A DNA stretch of 28,209 nt from assembly GCA_918026815.1 (NCBI GenBank), contig CAKJVC010000169.1, forward strand, positions 1 through 28,209. The letters are read 5' to 3'. The position numbers and the translations under genes are program-made. The DNA comes from Chalara sp. BL73. Its lineage: Eukaryota; Ascomycota; Leotiomycetes; Helotiales. How positions within the stretch are numbered: the stretch's first letter is position 1; each line of letters starts with the position of its first letter. The notes beneath the pieces were generated by a model. That model saw only the letters and a list, made by a program, of their open reading frames with translations, searched no databases and was not told where the DNA came from. This document shows positions 1 through 10,920 of this stretch, piece by piece.

Positions 1-968
1 CCAGCGCATTCTTGAAGCTCCAACGATTGGCGACTCGCTATTCTGCTCATAACTTTCATATTCATACTTGTTTATCGGGAAATGAGCAGGATGGCAGGTA
101 ACTGGGATATTCAGAATCTGCCCAACAATACCAGGTACCCCTTCATCACGCGCCTTCTGGGCCAATACAGCACACTGATACTGTTAGCAAGAGTATGCAA
201 GAAGTGATGTGTCAATCATGCGAGTTGCATTCTCCAGTCCTTACAATGTTTGCGCCAGCGCTGCCCCACCAACCACAACGCGGTTGGGATCGATGCCTAA
301 GTCGTTCGCGTTGCTTCTGCACTAGTAAGGTGTTACTTTGGAATTATTTTCCCAACTGACGGAATGTATATACCAACCCAGAGAAATGCGTCCCAGCAGT
401 CATTTACTGGGGTTGGGTAGGGAAACTCGGGCGCCCTTTCATGTTGTCAGAAACCTCAGCACATCTCTGTCGATCGGGATGCCATGCAAGACCTTCGATA
501 ATCAACACTAACCACTACAGCTTTATTCTTCGCTGCTATGAGCCGATTTTGAGCTTCTTCGGTTTCAGGACTGCCAAGTACCCATCCTGCCACTATGTCA
601 GTACTTTCGCAGCCTGTAAGCAATATGCGTAGTTAAGCAGTACCTCCTCCATGGACGTTGAAAACAATAGGGCATTGGAGATTGGATTTAGGGGTTTGTA
701 GATGCAGATTCCAACCATTGCTCCGTTATTTGTAGGAATCTCATCTTCAGTGATGTTAATATCGATGTTAGGTCGAGGGGTGGCTTCTGGAAGGGGGTGG
801 CCGATAGCCTAGGGCCCGAAATTCATGTATTGGCAGCTTGAAGGCTCTCTCAGCTATGATATCTGCCTCTTTCTGTTTGTCGGCCACCGAGGACCAGACG
901 GGGTGAACCTGAGAAAGGTGGGCGTGTTGACGGCGTGCGAAGTTTGAGGTAATGGTTGAACTCATCAT
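1..968 (-). pseudogene. Alpha/beta-hydrolase (fold-3 lipase/esterase type) pseudogene, 3' part outside window
   Basis: Minus-strand reading recovers a recognisable fungal alpha/beta-hydrolase in pieces. The N-terminal part runs from the ATG at 968 (SQVHPVWSSVADKQKEAD, then PIHEFRALGYRPP). Next come a stretch containing YKPLNPISNAL, the oxyanion-hole HGGGW across an intron, and GSPETEEAQNRLIAAK leading to VVVSVDYR. Then come RAPEFPY, TPVNDCWDAF, DLGIDPNRVVVGG and finally ARDEGVPGIVGQILNIPV, which runs off the window start. Introns with good splice signals fit at 643-587, 492-436 and 244-181. The frame nevertheless breaks near 775, near 680, near 415 (one extra base in the PYPTP region) and at about 257, where a missing base removes the Ser codon of the GxSxG nucleophile elbow. 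No intron explains these breaks, so the gene is dead. The family hydrolyses short-chain esters; the original substrate is unknown. Family assignment is strong; exact exon limits are approximate. Confidence 0.8.
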
Positions 969-1660
969 TATAGGACTTTGCTCTGTCTATGCCCAAAGTG
1001 GCCCGTACTGCCAGAAACCATGTTCGTATTTTTATTTTTCTAGATCTCTGCATCATCAACTGTGTGCAGAAATATATGGAACAATTCCAAGCCTGTGATC
1101 CGAACCAGGTCCTGCAGTGCAGCTCCATCACGCTACATCGGACTTCTCCATGTTTTGGGTGGCAAGAACAAAGTATCCAACGGCCGTAATTAGCCTACAA
1201 TCGCAAATCCTTTGCGTGAGCCCGAGGCTGAGACTCTTCCGGATACTGAGTGGAAACCTGTCCTAGGTTTCACATTGAGATCACCACACTTTGATATCAC
1301 AATTCAAGAACCCATAAAATGTATTGTCTCCCTTAACCCGAATCAGACCCCAATATGATGGCTCGAGAATCAGTCATATATTCAGACTTTGGTTTTGACG
1401 TCTATTTCCTAAGAAGCGCGATAGGTTGTCGTCGCGGATTCTTCACTGCTGTCGGCGACGCCCGAAAATCCGTCGCTCGGTTGCTTTATCCGGCCGGAGG
1501 CCGGACACGCATATCGTGCAATGCGGCATTCCCGCTAGCTATCATTCTGATCGAACCATGGGAGATAGTCGTTCGATTAAATTGATGATGTCGCACTATA
1601 TATTATCGTCAAATTGTTGATTTGGGTGAAGGCACCAGTTGCGCTGAGACCTGTCAAGTG
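969..1660. other. Divergent intergenic region between the hydrolase pseudogene and the BVMO gene
   Basis: I find no coding segment that reads as a known family on either strand. The stretch separates two divergent genes and probably holds both promoters. It contains a GC-rich patch around 1430-1510 with several CGG/CCG triplets, annotated separately, and no clear TATA box close to the BVMO start. Confidence 0.5.
1489..1505. promoter_or_regulatory. CCGG-rich inverted repeat, candidate Zn2Cys6 factor site
   Basis: TCCGGCC and its exact inverted copy GGCCGGA are separated by three bases, 156 bp upstream of the chosen BVMO start codon. Zn2Cys6 proteins typically bind paired CGG/CCG triplets, and such a regulator is encoded at 5218-7496. 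The role is inferred from position and sequence only. Confidence 0.35.
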
Positions 1661-3377
1661 ATGTCTTCACCTAAGCTCATCATCAACGGCGAAAATAATG
1701 TCAAAGAGCTCGATGTTCTGATCATCGGCGCAGGCTTCGGTGGATGCTATAGTCTCTACAAGTTTCGTCAGCTTGGACTCAATATTCATCTTTTCGAAGC
1801 AGGTTCTTATCTTGGAGGAGTCTGGCATTGGAATACTTACCCTGGCGCTCGCGTCGACTCGGAAATCCCGTACTATCAATTCTCAATCCCTGCAGTCTGG
1901 CGGAAATGGAATTGGACAGAGAGATTCCCTAGCGGAAATGAATTGAAGTCGTACTTCAAGCACGTGGATGAGACTTTGGACCTATCCAAAGATATAACAT
2001 ATGGCGCCAATGTCATCGATGCGAGATATGACGAGTTGACTATGAAATGGACCGTGGCGACGGAGAATGGTCACAGAGCGGTATGCAAATACTTGATTTG
2101 CGCCACTGGAAGCTCATTCAAGCCTCATTATCCCGATTTCAGAAACTTGCATGCCTTTAAGGGACAGCTCATTCACTCAACTCGCTGGCCCGAGGCTGCA
2201 GATATGGAAAATCAACGTGTTGCCATCATTGGTTCAGGTGCCACAGCGATCCAATGTACACAAGAGATAGCCAAGCAAGCAAGCAATTTGACAGTCTATA
2301 TACGTACAGCTAGCATCTCTTTGCCAATGTTTCAACGACCACTAAGTGAATTTGAACAACGCATCAACAAGTCCACTTATCGAGGCATGTTTGAAAAATG
2401 CCGCAATTCGAAATCCGGGCTTGGATACGATGCGCAATTAGGCTCTGTGTATGACTTGAATGACGAAGAACGGGAAGAGTTTTGGGATGAACTGTGGAAC
2501 CGTGGTGGGTTCAATTTCAATCAAGCAAATTATCGAGACTTCTTGGTTGACCAGGAAGCGGGCAAGCTCATGTATGAGTTCTGGGCGAAAAAACACGCCC
2601 CAGGATCAAGAATCCTGCCAAGTCGGCGTTTCTCGTCCCTCAGGAGGCACCATTTGCGTTTGGGACGAAAAGGAGCAGTCTGGAGCAAGACTACTACGAG
2701 TGTGTTGATCAAGACAATGTTGATATCGTCGACCTCAAAGTCAATCCAATTGAAGAATTCACGGCGAAAGGGATTACTTGCCGGGATGGGGTGGAGCTCG
2801 AATTTGATACTGTCGTAATGGCGACAGGGTTCGACGCAATGACAGGCAGCTTGACAAATATGAACATTCATGGTAAGGATGGGTTGACATTCCGGGAACG
2901 ATGGAAGGATGGTGTGTTCACTCACTTGGGCCTTTGCAGCAGCGGCTGTCCGAACCTTTTCATGATTTATGGACCGCAAGGCAAGTTTCTCCTGGAACAA
3001 CGTTGAGCTTCTTGCTAACAGTCAATCCAGCACCCACAGCTTTCACGAACGGGCCAGTATTTATCGAGAATCAAGTTGACATAGTTGTTGATTTGATCAA
3101 GAAACTTGAGAAGGAAGGGATCAAATCGATTGAAGCACAGCGAAGTGCCGAGGCGCGATGGAAACAAGCAATCCAGGAAGCCAACGATCAAACACTGATG
3201 CCACTGACGGACTCTTGGTACATGGGAGCGAATATACCAGGTAAAAAGCGAGAGCAGCTGAACTACTTAGGTGGCATTGCACAATACGAGCGCGAATGTC
3301 GTGAGACAGCTTTGACAACCTTGGAGGGATTTACCGTTGTCTATGATACCGATAAGCCGCTTAAAAATAGCGAATGA
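1661..3377 (+). CDS. Flavin-dependent Baeyer-Villiger monooxygenase, carrying one frameshift
   Basis: BVMOs use FAD, NADPH and O2 to convert ketones to esters or lactones. From the ATG at 1661 the protein shows an N-terminal Rossmann motif VLIIGAGFGG (GxGxxG at residues 23-28), then GGVWHWNTYPGARVDSE, the BVMO fingerprint FKGQLIHSTRWP (residues 166-177, FxGxxxHxxxWP), a second Rossmann motif IIGSGATA (about residue 191) and a later VVMATGFD. Coding runs 1661-2980, then a 50-nt intron, then 3031-3377, joining at GPQ|APTAFTNGP. Total coding length is one base short of 555 codons. The frame shifts around 2588-2604, inside GCG-A6-CACGCCCC; downstream, homology continues as IKNPAKSAF and FGTKR-SSLEQDYYE in the -1-shifted frame. 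No intron fits there. The lost base may be a real inactivating mutation or a homopolymer sequencing error. An in-frame upstream start would need TTG at 1622, so ATG 1661 is preferred. Probably cytosolic, since I see no signal peptide. Confidence 0.85.
2981..3030 (+). other. GC-AG intron in the BVMO gene
   Basis: The 5' splice site reads GCAAGT rather than GTAAGT, with a TTGCTAACAG branch-point region and a CCAG acceptor, 50 nt in all. Removing it joins a GPQ codon end (G at 2980) to CA at 3031, giving the conserved BVMO stretch GPQAPTAFTNGP. GC-AG introns are a known minor class; here the protein alignment leaves little doubt about the boundaries. Confidence 0.75.
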
Positions 3378-5217
3378 AAAATTTTCAATGCCTCGGAATC
3401 TATAACAGGCAGCCTCTAGAGGTAGGTATCCGTGGAGAAGCCCCTAGTAAATGGAGATTCTCATACTTACCATATTAAATTTCTGTTGATTGTTAGCCTC
3501 TAAGCGAGTCTACTCTGCTTGATGGAGCAAACAGTGAAATCTAATCACCCCCGTCCAAACTTTGGTAGTCCTTACCTTCTTATCTATTCCTATATCTTCC
3601 TTCTTATAGTTTTATTTGTTAGAGTTACCTAGGTAGGTATATTTTATTCATTAGCCCAAGCGCGTAGTAGCTAATACTTTTACAACAGACCTGGATTATT
3701 TCTGAAGGGCGATCCTACTAGCAGGCTAGAGTTTTGATTGAAATAAATGATACAGTACTTTTTGGAACTCATCTACTGCAATTTGCTATTTGTGCCCAGC
3801 AGAGTTTTGCTTTCTCAATAACTGCCGCAGCATTCTCCCTTGCTCGCGCCTCTTCTATCCCGTCATCCACTCCCTCCGGTGGCAAGTCTAAATCAGCGAA
3901 GCATAGCATTCCCACATCACAGTCTTCTCGTCGAATTCGTCCTGTGGACCAAGCTCCCGGTGCTTGACGCTGTGCTTCTACGGCCAGAACTCTGTCACGG
4001 ATAAAAGTGCTCCACCATATCCTTCGCTCGCATCTCCTTTTGCCACTTGATACTTGGACTTGTGGTAGAGAAGGGGGTTGGCGGTTGAAGCCCACCGAGA
4101 AGGAGATCGAAATTGCCATTCCCAGCTGTAAAATTGCGTACAGTAAGCTTTACAGGCTATAAAATCACGTATTGTAAGCTTTACAGGCTGTCGGATCACG
4201 TATTACGCAATCAAGACACGCTGTTTTATGAACCGCGAAGTTCGCTACATAAATCAGCCACAACACAATCAAGAATAGCTTTTTTTCATAGAATACGGAA
4301 TAGCTTAATAGAAAGCCCTTAATTAAAGTAATCAAAATTGTCAACATTTCAAAAAATCGTATTAGTAGTTCAAGAGCTTTAGATCAAAACAACCGATTTT
4401 TTCAATGTCAATTTTTTTGTTGGGGGTAAAACATGCTGTCAGGTAATGCCGGGACTTGATGGACAATTTTTTCGGAATTAAATTGAGCTAACCAAAACGC
4501 TTCAAATCGATTACACGTGACAGTGTCGTGTTTTCCGGGAGATTTTATTTTATACATAAAAGAGATAACAAAAACATATAGTAAATGTTTACAGAATATT
4601 TCAGTTGGACCTGCCAAGAAATTTAATAAAATTAAAGTGCGAAATGCAGTTGGACCTCCACCTGACCTGCCGACCTTGTCGTCAGCAGTGCCAACCTCAT
4701 ACAGATCATTTGTTTTATTAACTCATAGTGTAGTGTGATGTGGTGTACTAGCTTAAGACATCTCACCATCGCTCAGGAAGTATTGTAAATACGTGCTACT
4801 TCCCAGTTCGTTATATCACGATCTAGGGCTCGAATAATCGAAATCAATCACGTGCGTTCACGTGCATCTCCTAACCCCAGTTTCCCCGCATGCCCTAGGT
4901 ACTTGGGCTGTGGAGAGCCGTTGTTCCGTGGGAGGAAGTCTTTCTATCTCTTACAATCACACAATCTTCTCTCTGTAATTCTTTGTACAAATGTAGACCT
5001 TCTTACCAATACTGTACTAGAGGTAGAGGCATAGAAGTATACATTCCCAAGTCGATGTAGCCCACCCTCCCCCTCCAAAAGTATGCACTCAGCTCTAAAT
5101 GCGTACGTTACAGTAAGTATCTAGGTACTTGCACGCCGGGTCATCTCAGTCCAGTGTCAACCGTCTCACCACTGACTCAACCTGCATAAAACCTCACTCT
5201 GCTCCATTCAGGCCACC
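3378..5217. other. Gene-free region between BVMO and transcription factor
   Basis: No convincing coding sequence is visible over this 1.8 kb. The part from about 4100 to 4740 is AT-rich and has transposon-relic character: a 31-bp tandem duplication at 4143-4204, and two copies of CAGTTGGACCT at 4602-4612 and 4647-4657. I could not find terminal inverted repeats that would define an element. The last few hundred bases should contain the promoter of the Zn2Cys6 gene. Confidence 0.5.
4143..4204. repeat. 31-bp tandem duplication, two copies
   Basis: Two adjacent 31-nt units (4143-4173 and 4174-4204) each begin GTAAGCTTTACAGGCT and end ATCACGTATT, differing only in the few bases between. This may be the remnant of a terminal or subterminal repeat of a transposon, but no partner copy is seen in the window. 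Confidence 0.7.
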
Positions 5218-7496
5218 ATGCAGGCCTGCAATCGGTGCCATGCGCGCAAGACTCGATGCGATCGTCGCATACCACAATGTAGCGCGTGTGAGAAAGCTGG
5301 GTGTGCCTGCCTTCACGTGGACAAGGTCAGGCAACGACAGCTTCCCCGGGGCCATGTAGACAGCATGGAAGCCGAAATACGCAAGTTGAACAACGAAAAC
5401 CAGGCTCTAAGACGGGAATTAGCTGCCCTTCGCAGAGAGCCGAGGAGCGGTGAGGAGTGCAGGAGTGACAGCAATGAAGGCGATAATAATAATGGAGAGA
5501 TCAACCCCGCGTCTGTGTCTCAAGCGCCACCCCAGAACGCTCAAGGTGCTAGTCCGGATGTCGTACGTTCAACAGTTGTGAGATCATCAACAGAGGGTTC
5601 TATCTCAGCTGAGGTTGGCTATCTGACCTTGAAGGCCACGGGTGAGACGAGCTATCTTGGTTCCAGCAGCGGGGTTGGCCTGGCCAGTATTATCGATTCG
5701 GTTGTCAAGTCTCAGAGTGGCATCTTGCCCCCAGAAAACAATGAATCTCACACAAAGACTGTTACTTCTGCTGCTGTTGACGCTCCGCTTCCCCCGCCTT
5801 TGTCCGTCGCTATGCCAATTATCGAGGCATACTTCCAACATACTCATATCATGTTTCCGCTCCTGCACCGACCTGAATTTCTTCGCGCCGTTGACCAAAT
5901 CTATGGTGAGGCCGGATATCGTGAAACCCATCCATACGAGTGTTTTGTCTTTGACATGGTTTTGGCAATCGGAAGTTCAAATGTCAACCGTTTTGAGGAG
6001 TCCACCGCTGGCACCGCCGCGCACTATGGTCGAGCGCAATCAAATCTGCAACACATCTTGGGTTTGAAGGGATTGCTGCCTTTGAAAGCTATCCTACTTC
6101 TGTCGCAACATGGCATTTTCAGTAACCTGCGCGACACCAGCCCAAGTATGTGGCACCTGGTTGGTATTGGTGTCAGGATGTGTTTTGAAATGGGCCTTCA
6201 TCTAGAACCCAAAGCAGCATCCAGCAGTGGGCGCCTCGGGGCGCGGTATGTGACGATGGAGGAAGAGCTGAGAAGAAGATGCTTTTGGTGTTTGTACAAC
6301 TTGGATAGGTAATGAGCTGCCTCCTCTTTGGCATATATCCCACAATAGTGACGTTGTTGGATAGGATTGTCAGTTTCACTCTTGGCCGGCCCGCGGGCAT
6401 TCGAGATTCTGATATCGATGTATGTTTACCATCTCATTTAGACGACGATTTATTTGGGCCGGAGAATCCTATCCCGCACCCCCTGCCAGACCAAGATACA
6501 GGCAGCTCACCCTTCTTGCATTTGATACGAATCAGACGTCTCTCTGGGGAGATCCATGCAACTTTCTACAGCGGTAAGCAAGATGCCCGAATCCCTCTGG
6601 AAGAGAAGCTTCTAGTTCGTCGCGAGATCCATGAGAAGCTCATCAGCTGGAAGGAGGACACTGAGCGTCTAGCTTTGGTCGAAGCACAGTCAAACCAGGC
6701 ATCCTTCGTGTCTTGTTTTGTGACCCGCGAGTGGTACAGTGCAGTATTCAACAACGCAATTCTTCTACTGTACCGTCCATCGCCATACTTGCCACAGCCT
6801 AAAATTCTCACCGGGTTTGAGAATGAAGGCGGAGACCAGCTTTTTGCAGCTGCGAAAGCAACTATTGCCGCATATGCCAACCTTCACCAGAAACGAAGAC
6901 TCAACTATTCCTGGATCACTCTTCATGGCGTTTTCATGGCTGGCCTCGCATATGTATATGGCGTAGGGCGATCTATTAAGGATGCAGGACAAACAATGCC
7001 GATTCCTGATTACCTGGACATTATCAATGACACACGCGCGTGCTCCAACGTGCTAGTTGCCATTTGCGAGCGTTGGAATGTCTCGCGTGGATCTAGCGAG
7101 CTTTTTAACAAACTGAGCAGTGCAGTCATCCGGGACGCTGTGAATGCAGCGACGAAGCGAGAGGCAAATTCAAACAACATCACTTCTTCACAAGTGCAGG
7201 TGAATTCTGGCAGGCGGAGCGTGGCGACAGTGGATGCACAGGGTGGTGGAAACCAACAACAGTTTAACATCACTAGCGACATGGAAATGCTAAACAATAT
7301 TCCACACTTAGTAGATCATGTCTCAGTAATTGACGAGTTCAGGCAATACGCCAGCGCATTCGAGACAGACTTTTCGGGTGAACAATCGTTCCCCAGTGAG
7401 CTGGTGACGGGATTCTCACAGGATTGGAACTTTGATGATCACTCTTCACATCACCCGGGCGATGATTATATGCAAATACACCCTAATTTATGGTAG
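5218..7496 (+). CDS. Zn2Cys6 fungal-specific transcription factor
   Basis: A nuclear DNA-binding regulator. The start ATG (ccaccATGc context) gives a binuclear zinc cluster at once, with Cys4, 7, 14, 21, 24 and 31 (C-x2-C-x6-C-x6-C-x2-C-x6-C). A basic linker follows, then a short coiled coil of about residues 48-75 (MEAEIRKLNNENQALRRELA) that would mediate dimerisation. The fungal middle-homology region starts near residue 200 (PIIEAYFQHTHIMFPLLHRP) and includes the usual LDR-IVSFTLGRPAGI signature. Two exons, 5218-6308 and 6365-7496, encode 740 residues, normal for the family. The C-terminus is low-complexity and acidic (DFSGEQ, DWNFDDHSSHH), like an activation domain. The frame is open throughout, so it appears functional. 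Its neighbours are a BVMO and an acetoacetyl-CoA synthetase pseudogene, so it is plausibly the local pathway activator; its targets are inferred. Confidence 0.9.
6309..6364 (+). other. Intron in the Zn2Cys6 gene
   Basis: A 56-nt GTAATG...TAG intron interrupts the Arg codon of the LDR-IVSFTLGRP signature. Removal restores the conserved motif. The sequence TTGGATAGG occurs at both boundaries (6301-6309 and 6357-6365), so the excised 56 nt can be slid over nine positions without changing the product. Confidence 0.85.
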
Positions 7497-7656
7497 CTTA
7501 GGACTAGATTTGAGATGCCGTATTGTGCCCGAGACGAGATGTCTACTGCGCGGACTCTCTTTACCGTCTGGAATTGCGCGGATTTCGAGATCAACTGCGT
7601 TCAATTCGAATTTAGTCTAGATCACCTATGTACCTATAATAGGTATATGTATACAT

Positions 7657-10262
7657 TCATGCCACTGCCTGCGGGATAAAGTCTAGAATCAATTTTACTA
7701 TTATATCTTGCTCTTGCTCGCCTGTGTCGGTGCTATTTGCTGGGAGATGCAGGAACTTTTCGTATAGTAACAGGCTGTCCGGATTCGCCACAGTCCCACT
7801 GACAGCTGTCTTCTGCCCGCTAACTATTGTTTGATGTTGATTTCGCACTTTTTACCATTTATTGTATATGGGATGTCTGCGATTTCGAAGATATGACTGG
7901 GAACGTGACGAGGCGAGTACCTTGTACGGATTGCCTGCTTCAAGCTTGTTTCCAAATCCAACGAATACCTCTGACCTTGTTTCATCTTGACAAAGAGAAT
8001 GACTCTCTCGTCTGCGTCATATTTTCTCCTCTGTCCCACGCAAATGCTGTCATCAATCTCGGGTATGGTGTCTGACTGCGTAGATTTCCGCCGAGCCAAA
8101 AGGAACCCCTTATGGGGTAAGGACCCCATCTCTGCTTCCATTATAAACATTCTATTTGCAGAAAGCCGAAAATGAGGGCACTTACGATCTTCCCAGCATG
8201 ATAAGCCCGCCTGTGTCCACTTCTGTCTGTAAAAAATCGCCCTGATACCACACGTAGGGACCAAACCGCTTAAAGTATGAAGATCCGTACTTTTCCCGCC
8301 CGTTCTTTCCCAGAAGGCGAGAGGTTGGCTAGGGAAAAGTTTCGTGCAAACTAACTCTCCAATTTGCTTAAGTGCTCAACAGATACGGCATTATTTTGGG
8401 CTGCATCTAAGATTTCCACCGCCATACCTAGAGCCTTGACTTGGATCTCACCTGCATATACTGGGAGTAGTTGGGTCCCTCCGACAACTTTGAAATGAGG
8501 AATCCAGCCAGTATAACGCACTAAAGGAGTTCAATATGAGAGACATACAGCATTCCGCTATATCAGTTCCACCGCTCATCGAGACCAGTTGAGCCTTGAG
8601 TGGATAACCCGTCTCGTAGAACCAATTGAAGATATCTTCAGACAGTACTGCCCCCGTTGAAGTTACTAGTCGCAATCCTGCGAGCTTCAAATGCTCTCCT
8701 GTAAATCTTTTAGGTGCTGGTTGACACAAGATGGCTAAAATACCCACGAGGCGCAATTGACCGAGATCTAAGCTCGGTCAAATATCTTGGTGATGTTCCG
8801 AAAATGGTAACACTGAAGATGTCAGTGGGAACAACACTCGACCTTATTTTGAGGCACATTATGGTTGGCTTACCCGACTTGGTCAGCAAGTTCCAGCAAT
8901 ATCATGGGTTTAGGGTGGAAGGGAGACTGACATAGAGTAACATCGAAGCACCGGAAGAGATATTAATGAAATTTAACGACCACATCACCCATGCCGTCTG
9001 ATATAAGTTAGTTTCACAAGAAGTTCAAAATAAGTGGAGAAGGGCAGTCCGTCAACGTACTGTTGTGTACTGGGAGACAATGTCTCGCTCACGGGTATCG
9101 TGTTGCAGTATTGAATCGGCCCTTGCTTTTAAAGCAGCGCCCTAAAGCATAGATGAGTGAATGATCCACTGCAGAAGAATACCTGAATAGCCTACCCCAG
9201 CGGAATGAACAATACACTTTGGGGTACCTGTCTGCGGGTAGAGTTAGCCTTGTAAATTGGAAGAAGCACATGTTTCCAGAGCATTACCGTCCCAGATGAG
9301 TATAGAATAAAAGTCGGATGAGAAAAGGGGAGATATTTGAAGGCAATTTTATGACCTGTACCACGACGGACAAAGCTTTCCCATGAACAACCTTTATAGA
9401 TTGTCGCCAGATCGACGGGAACAGTAAAATACGGAATCACCACAACATTGCTTAAAGAATCCCCCCTCTTCCCTAACTCGTGTGCCCATTGCCGTATTCG
9501 ACTGTCGAGCTTCGTCGCCTTACCAGCGTAGACATAGCCGTCGTCTGCGAAGATCATCTTAGTTTGACCTGGGCAAATCGGGCGACAATGGCATCTGAGC
9601 CCAGCTCACTCGATGCTGATGACCATAACGCTCCAATAGATAAGGTTACCAGGCATACCACAATCGCATCGACCGAACTTGAGATGACAGATGCTACTAC
9701 ATCCCTTACACCAACTCCCGAGTTGACCATAGCACCGTAGACGACTTGCGTCCGGCTTCTGAGCTCTCGCCATGTCACTTTCTCAACTCCAGCCACCCCC
9801 TCACGAAACGAAATGGATGGCCACGCTATCCGCTTTGCCATTTCGAAGAAGAAACTCGGCGACGTTCAAAGTATCGGATGGGAAGAAGCCTGGTGGGGGG
9901 AAGAGAGGGACCGAGTTCGTGCTCTACGTTTTGGAAATGTCAGTCCAAAGCCTTCAATCGATAGAGAACACAGGACAACTTCGCGTCTGTCCTCATATTT
10001 TTGGAATAATACGAGGGAATCAACATCCACCTTGCATTCCAGCATGCTCCCGATCTGCCTCGTCTCCGGTGGGGCGAGTTCAAGGAATGAGTACGCGTCT
10101 CGCCAGAAATTCTGTAGTGACTCCGCGACAACAGACCATTGATGGAGATCATGGTATGTTTTCAGTTGAAGGCTGTGTCTTTTGTTCACAAAACGAATGA
10201 AACTGGCAACATTAGTCTCCTCTGGGTGCTGGGGGCATCCAGAGTGCTTTTTTCTTCTCCAT
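7657..10262 (-). pseudogene. Acetoacetyl-CoA synthetase pseudogene (AMP-forming ligase family)
   Basis: The active family activates acetoacetate with ATP and CoA. Minus-strand fragments in correct order cover the whole enzyme. They are an N-terminus from the ATG at 10262 (KKALWMP, then FVNKRHSLQLKTYHDLHQWSV), VTWRELRSRTQVVYGAM, AIVVCLVTLSIGALWSS, FADDGYVYAGKATKLDSRI and the ATP-binding SSGT|TGTPKCIVH. After these come QYTT|TAWVMWSLNF, LVTSTGAVLSEDIFNWFYE, SMSGGTDIA, ICVGQRRKYDADERVILFVK and SPRHVPSHIFEIADIPYTINGKK, with the C-terminal GTVANPDSLLLYEKF ending at 7657. Two introns keep correct signals: 9287-9232 (56 nt) and 9060-8998 (63 nt). Frameshifts include an extra C near 10235, breaks near 9800 and 9555, and one near 7826; stop codons lie between other blocks. 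It is convergent with the Zn2Cys6 gene, only 160 bp away. Family call is firm; no intact product is possible. Confidence 0.85.
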
Positions 10263-10329
10263 CTTGGACATAATTCTCGCAGAATCTCCTATCAGCCGGC
10301 CACTCTTCTCTGTGTTTGACTACTTCTTT

Positions 10330-10610
10330 TGGGAGGTCCACGTCAAGGAGATGCTGGTGTATGGTTTGGACCACATACTGTGCTTTTACCTGACCACTCG
10401 TCTGTATCCCTGGTTATCCGGAATGCCATTGGCCGCGGTCACATGGTAGCTATTTTTGGCTATTCTAATCGTCTTCCATCACCCTCTTCCTTGGAGACGC
10501 AGCATGAGAAGATCGTAAAATGGAATTACAATTAGCAGAGGAGTCGACTTTATTGGCCTGATTCTCCTTATCGTTGGCTGCATATTCGTTCTTTTTCCTC
10601 TCAATGGGGT
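10330..10610 (+). pseudogene. MFS transporter relic (DHA2-like, 14-helix type)
   Basis: Two separated plus-strand pieces resemble the middle of a fungal drug-efflux MFS transporter. One reads PWLSGMPLAAVTW, a stop, then LFLAILIVFHHPLP, matching the usual 'NLPLGAVT...FFFHPP' region. After another stop comes SRGVDFIGLILLIVGCIF, matching the 'RVDFIGLILL' helix after the central loop. A GP...DHSS segment just upstream (about 10350-10410) fits the preceding family region in another frame. At least two stops and a frameshift separate the pieces, and no first or last helices are found. The fragment lies directly upstream of the acetoacetyl-CoA synthetase pseudogene on the opposite strand. Resemblance is by eye and partial. 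Confidence 0.45.
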
Positions 10611-10920
10611 ACGCAAAGCGTAGACTCGTTTCTAGGCTGAAGGCTGATCACAGTGCAGAAAGTAACGCTCCATCCGTGGAAATTATCTTCAGAATTGGGA
10701 GCACTGCGGTGAATTAAAAGCTATTTAAATTTAAGCATAAAATTTTTATTCAACAAAAGTACCTATTTACTTATATAGCTCCTCCATTCACGAAATCAAC
10801 CAAATCTCTTGAATTTTCAAGAAGCCCTTATGCCCCATAATTCATCACAGCACCCATCCCATTGGTTCTCAAAATTATCATGTGATAGAGGTAACAAGCC
10901 GAGTCGTGACACTCTGCTGA
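10611..10920. other. Intergenic, AT-rich, no recognised feature
   Basis: The stretch between the MFS relic and the 3' end of the membrane-protein gene holds no readable coding segment. An AT-rich patch at about 10715-10800 may serve as the transcription terminator region of the minus-strand gene. Confidence 0.4.

Noticed and set aside
2530..3000. 156-codon minus-strand open frame inside the BVMO gene
   Set aside because: It overlaps conserved BVMO coding sequence on the plus strand and shows no domain of its own.
3769..4119. Minus-strand open frame of 116 codons
   Set aside because: No recognisable motif, low-complexity residues, and no promoter or neighbour support; could be chance.
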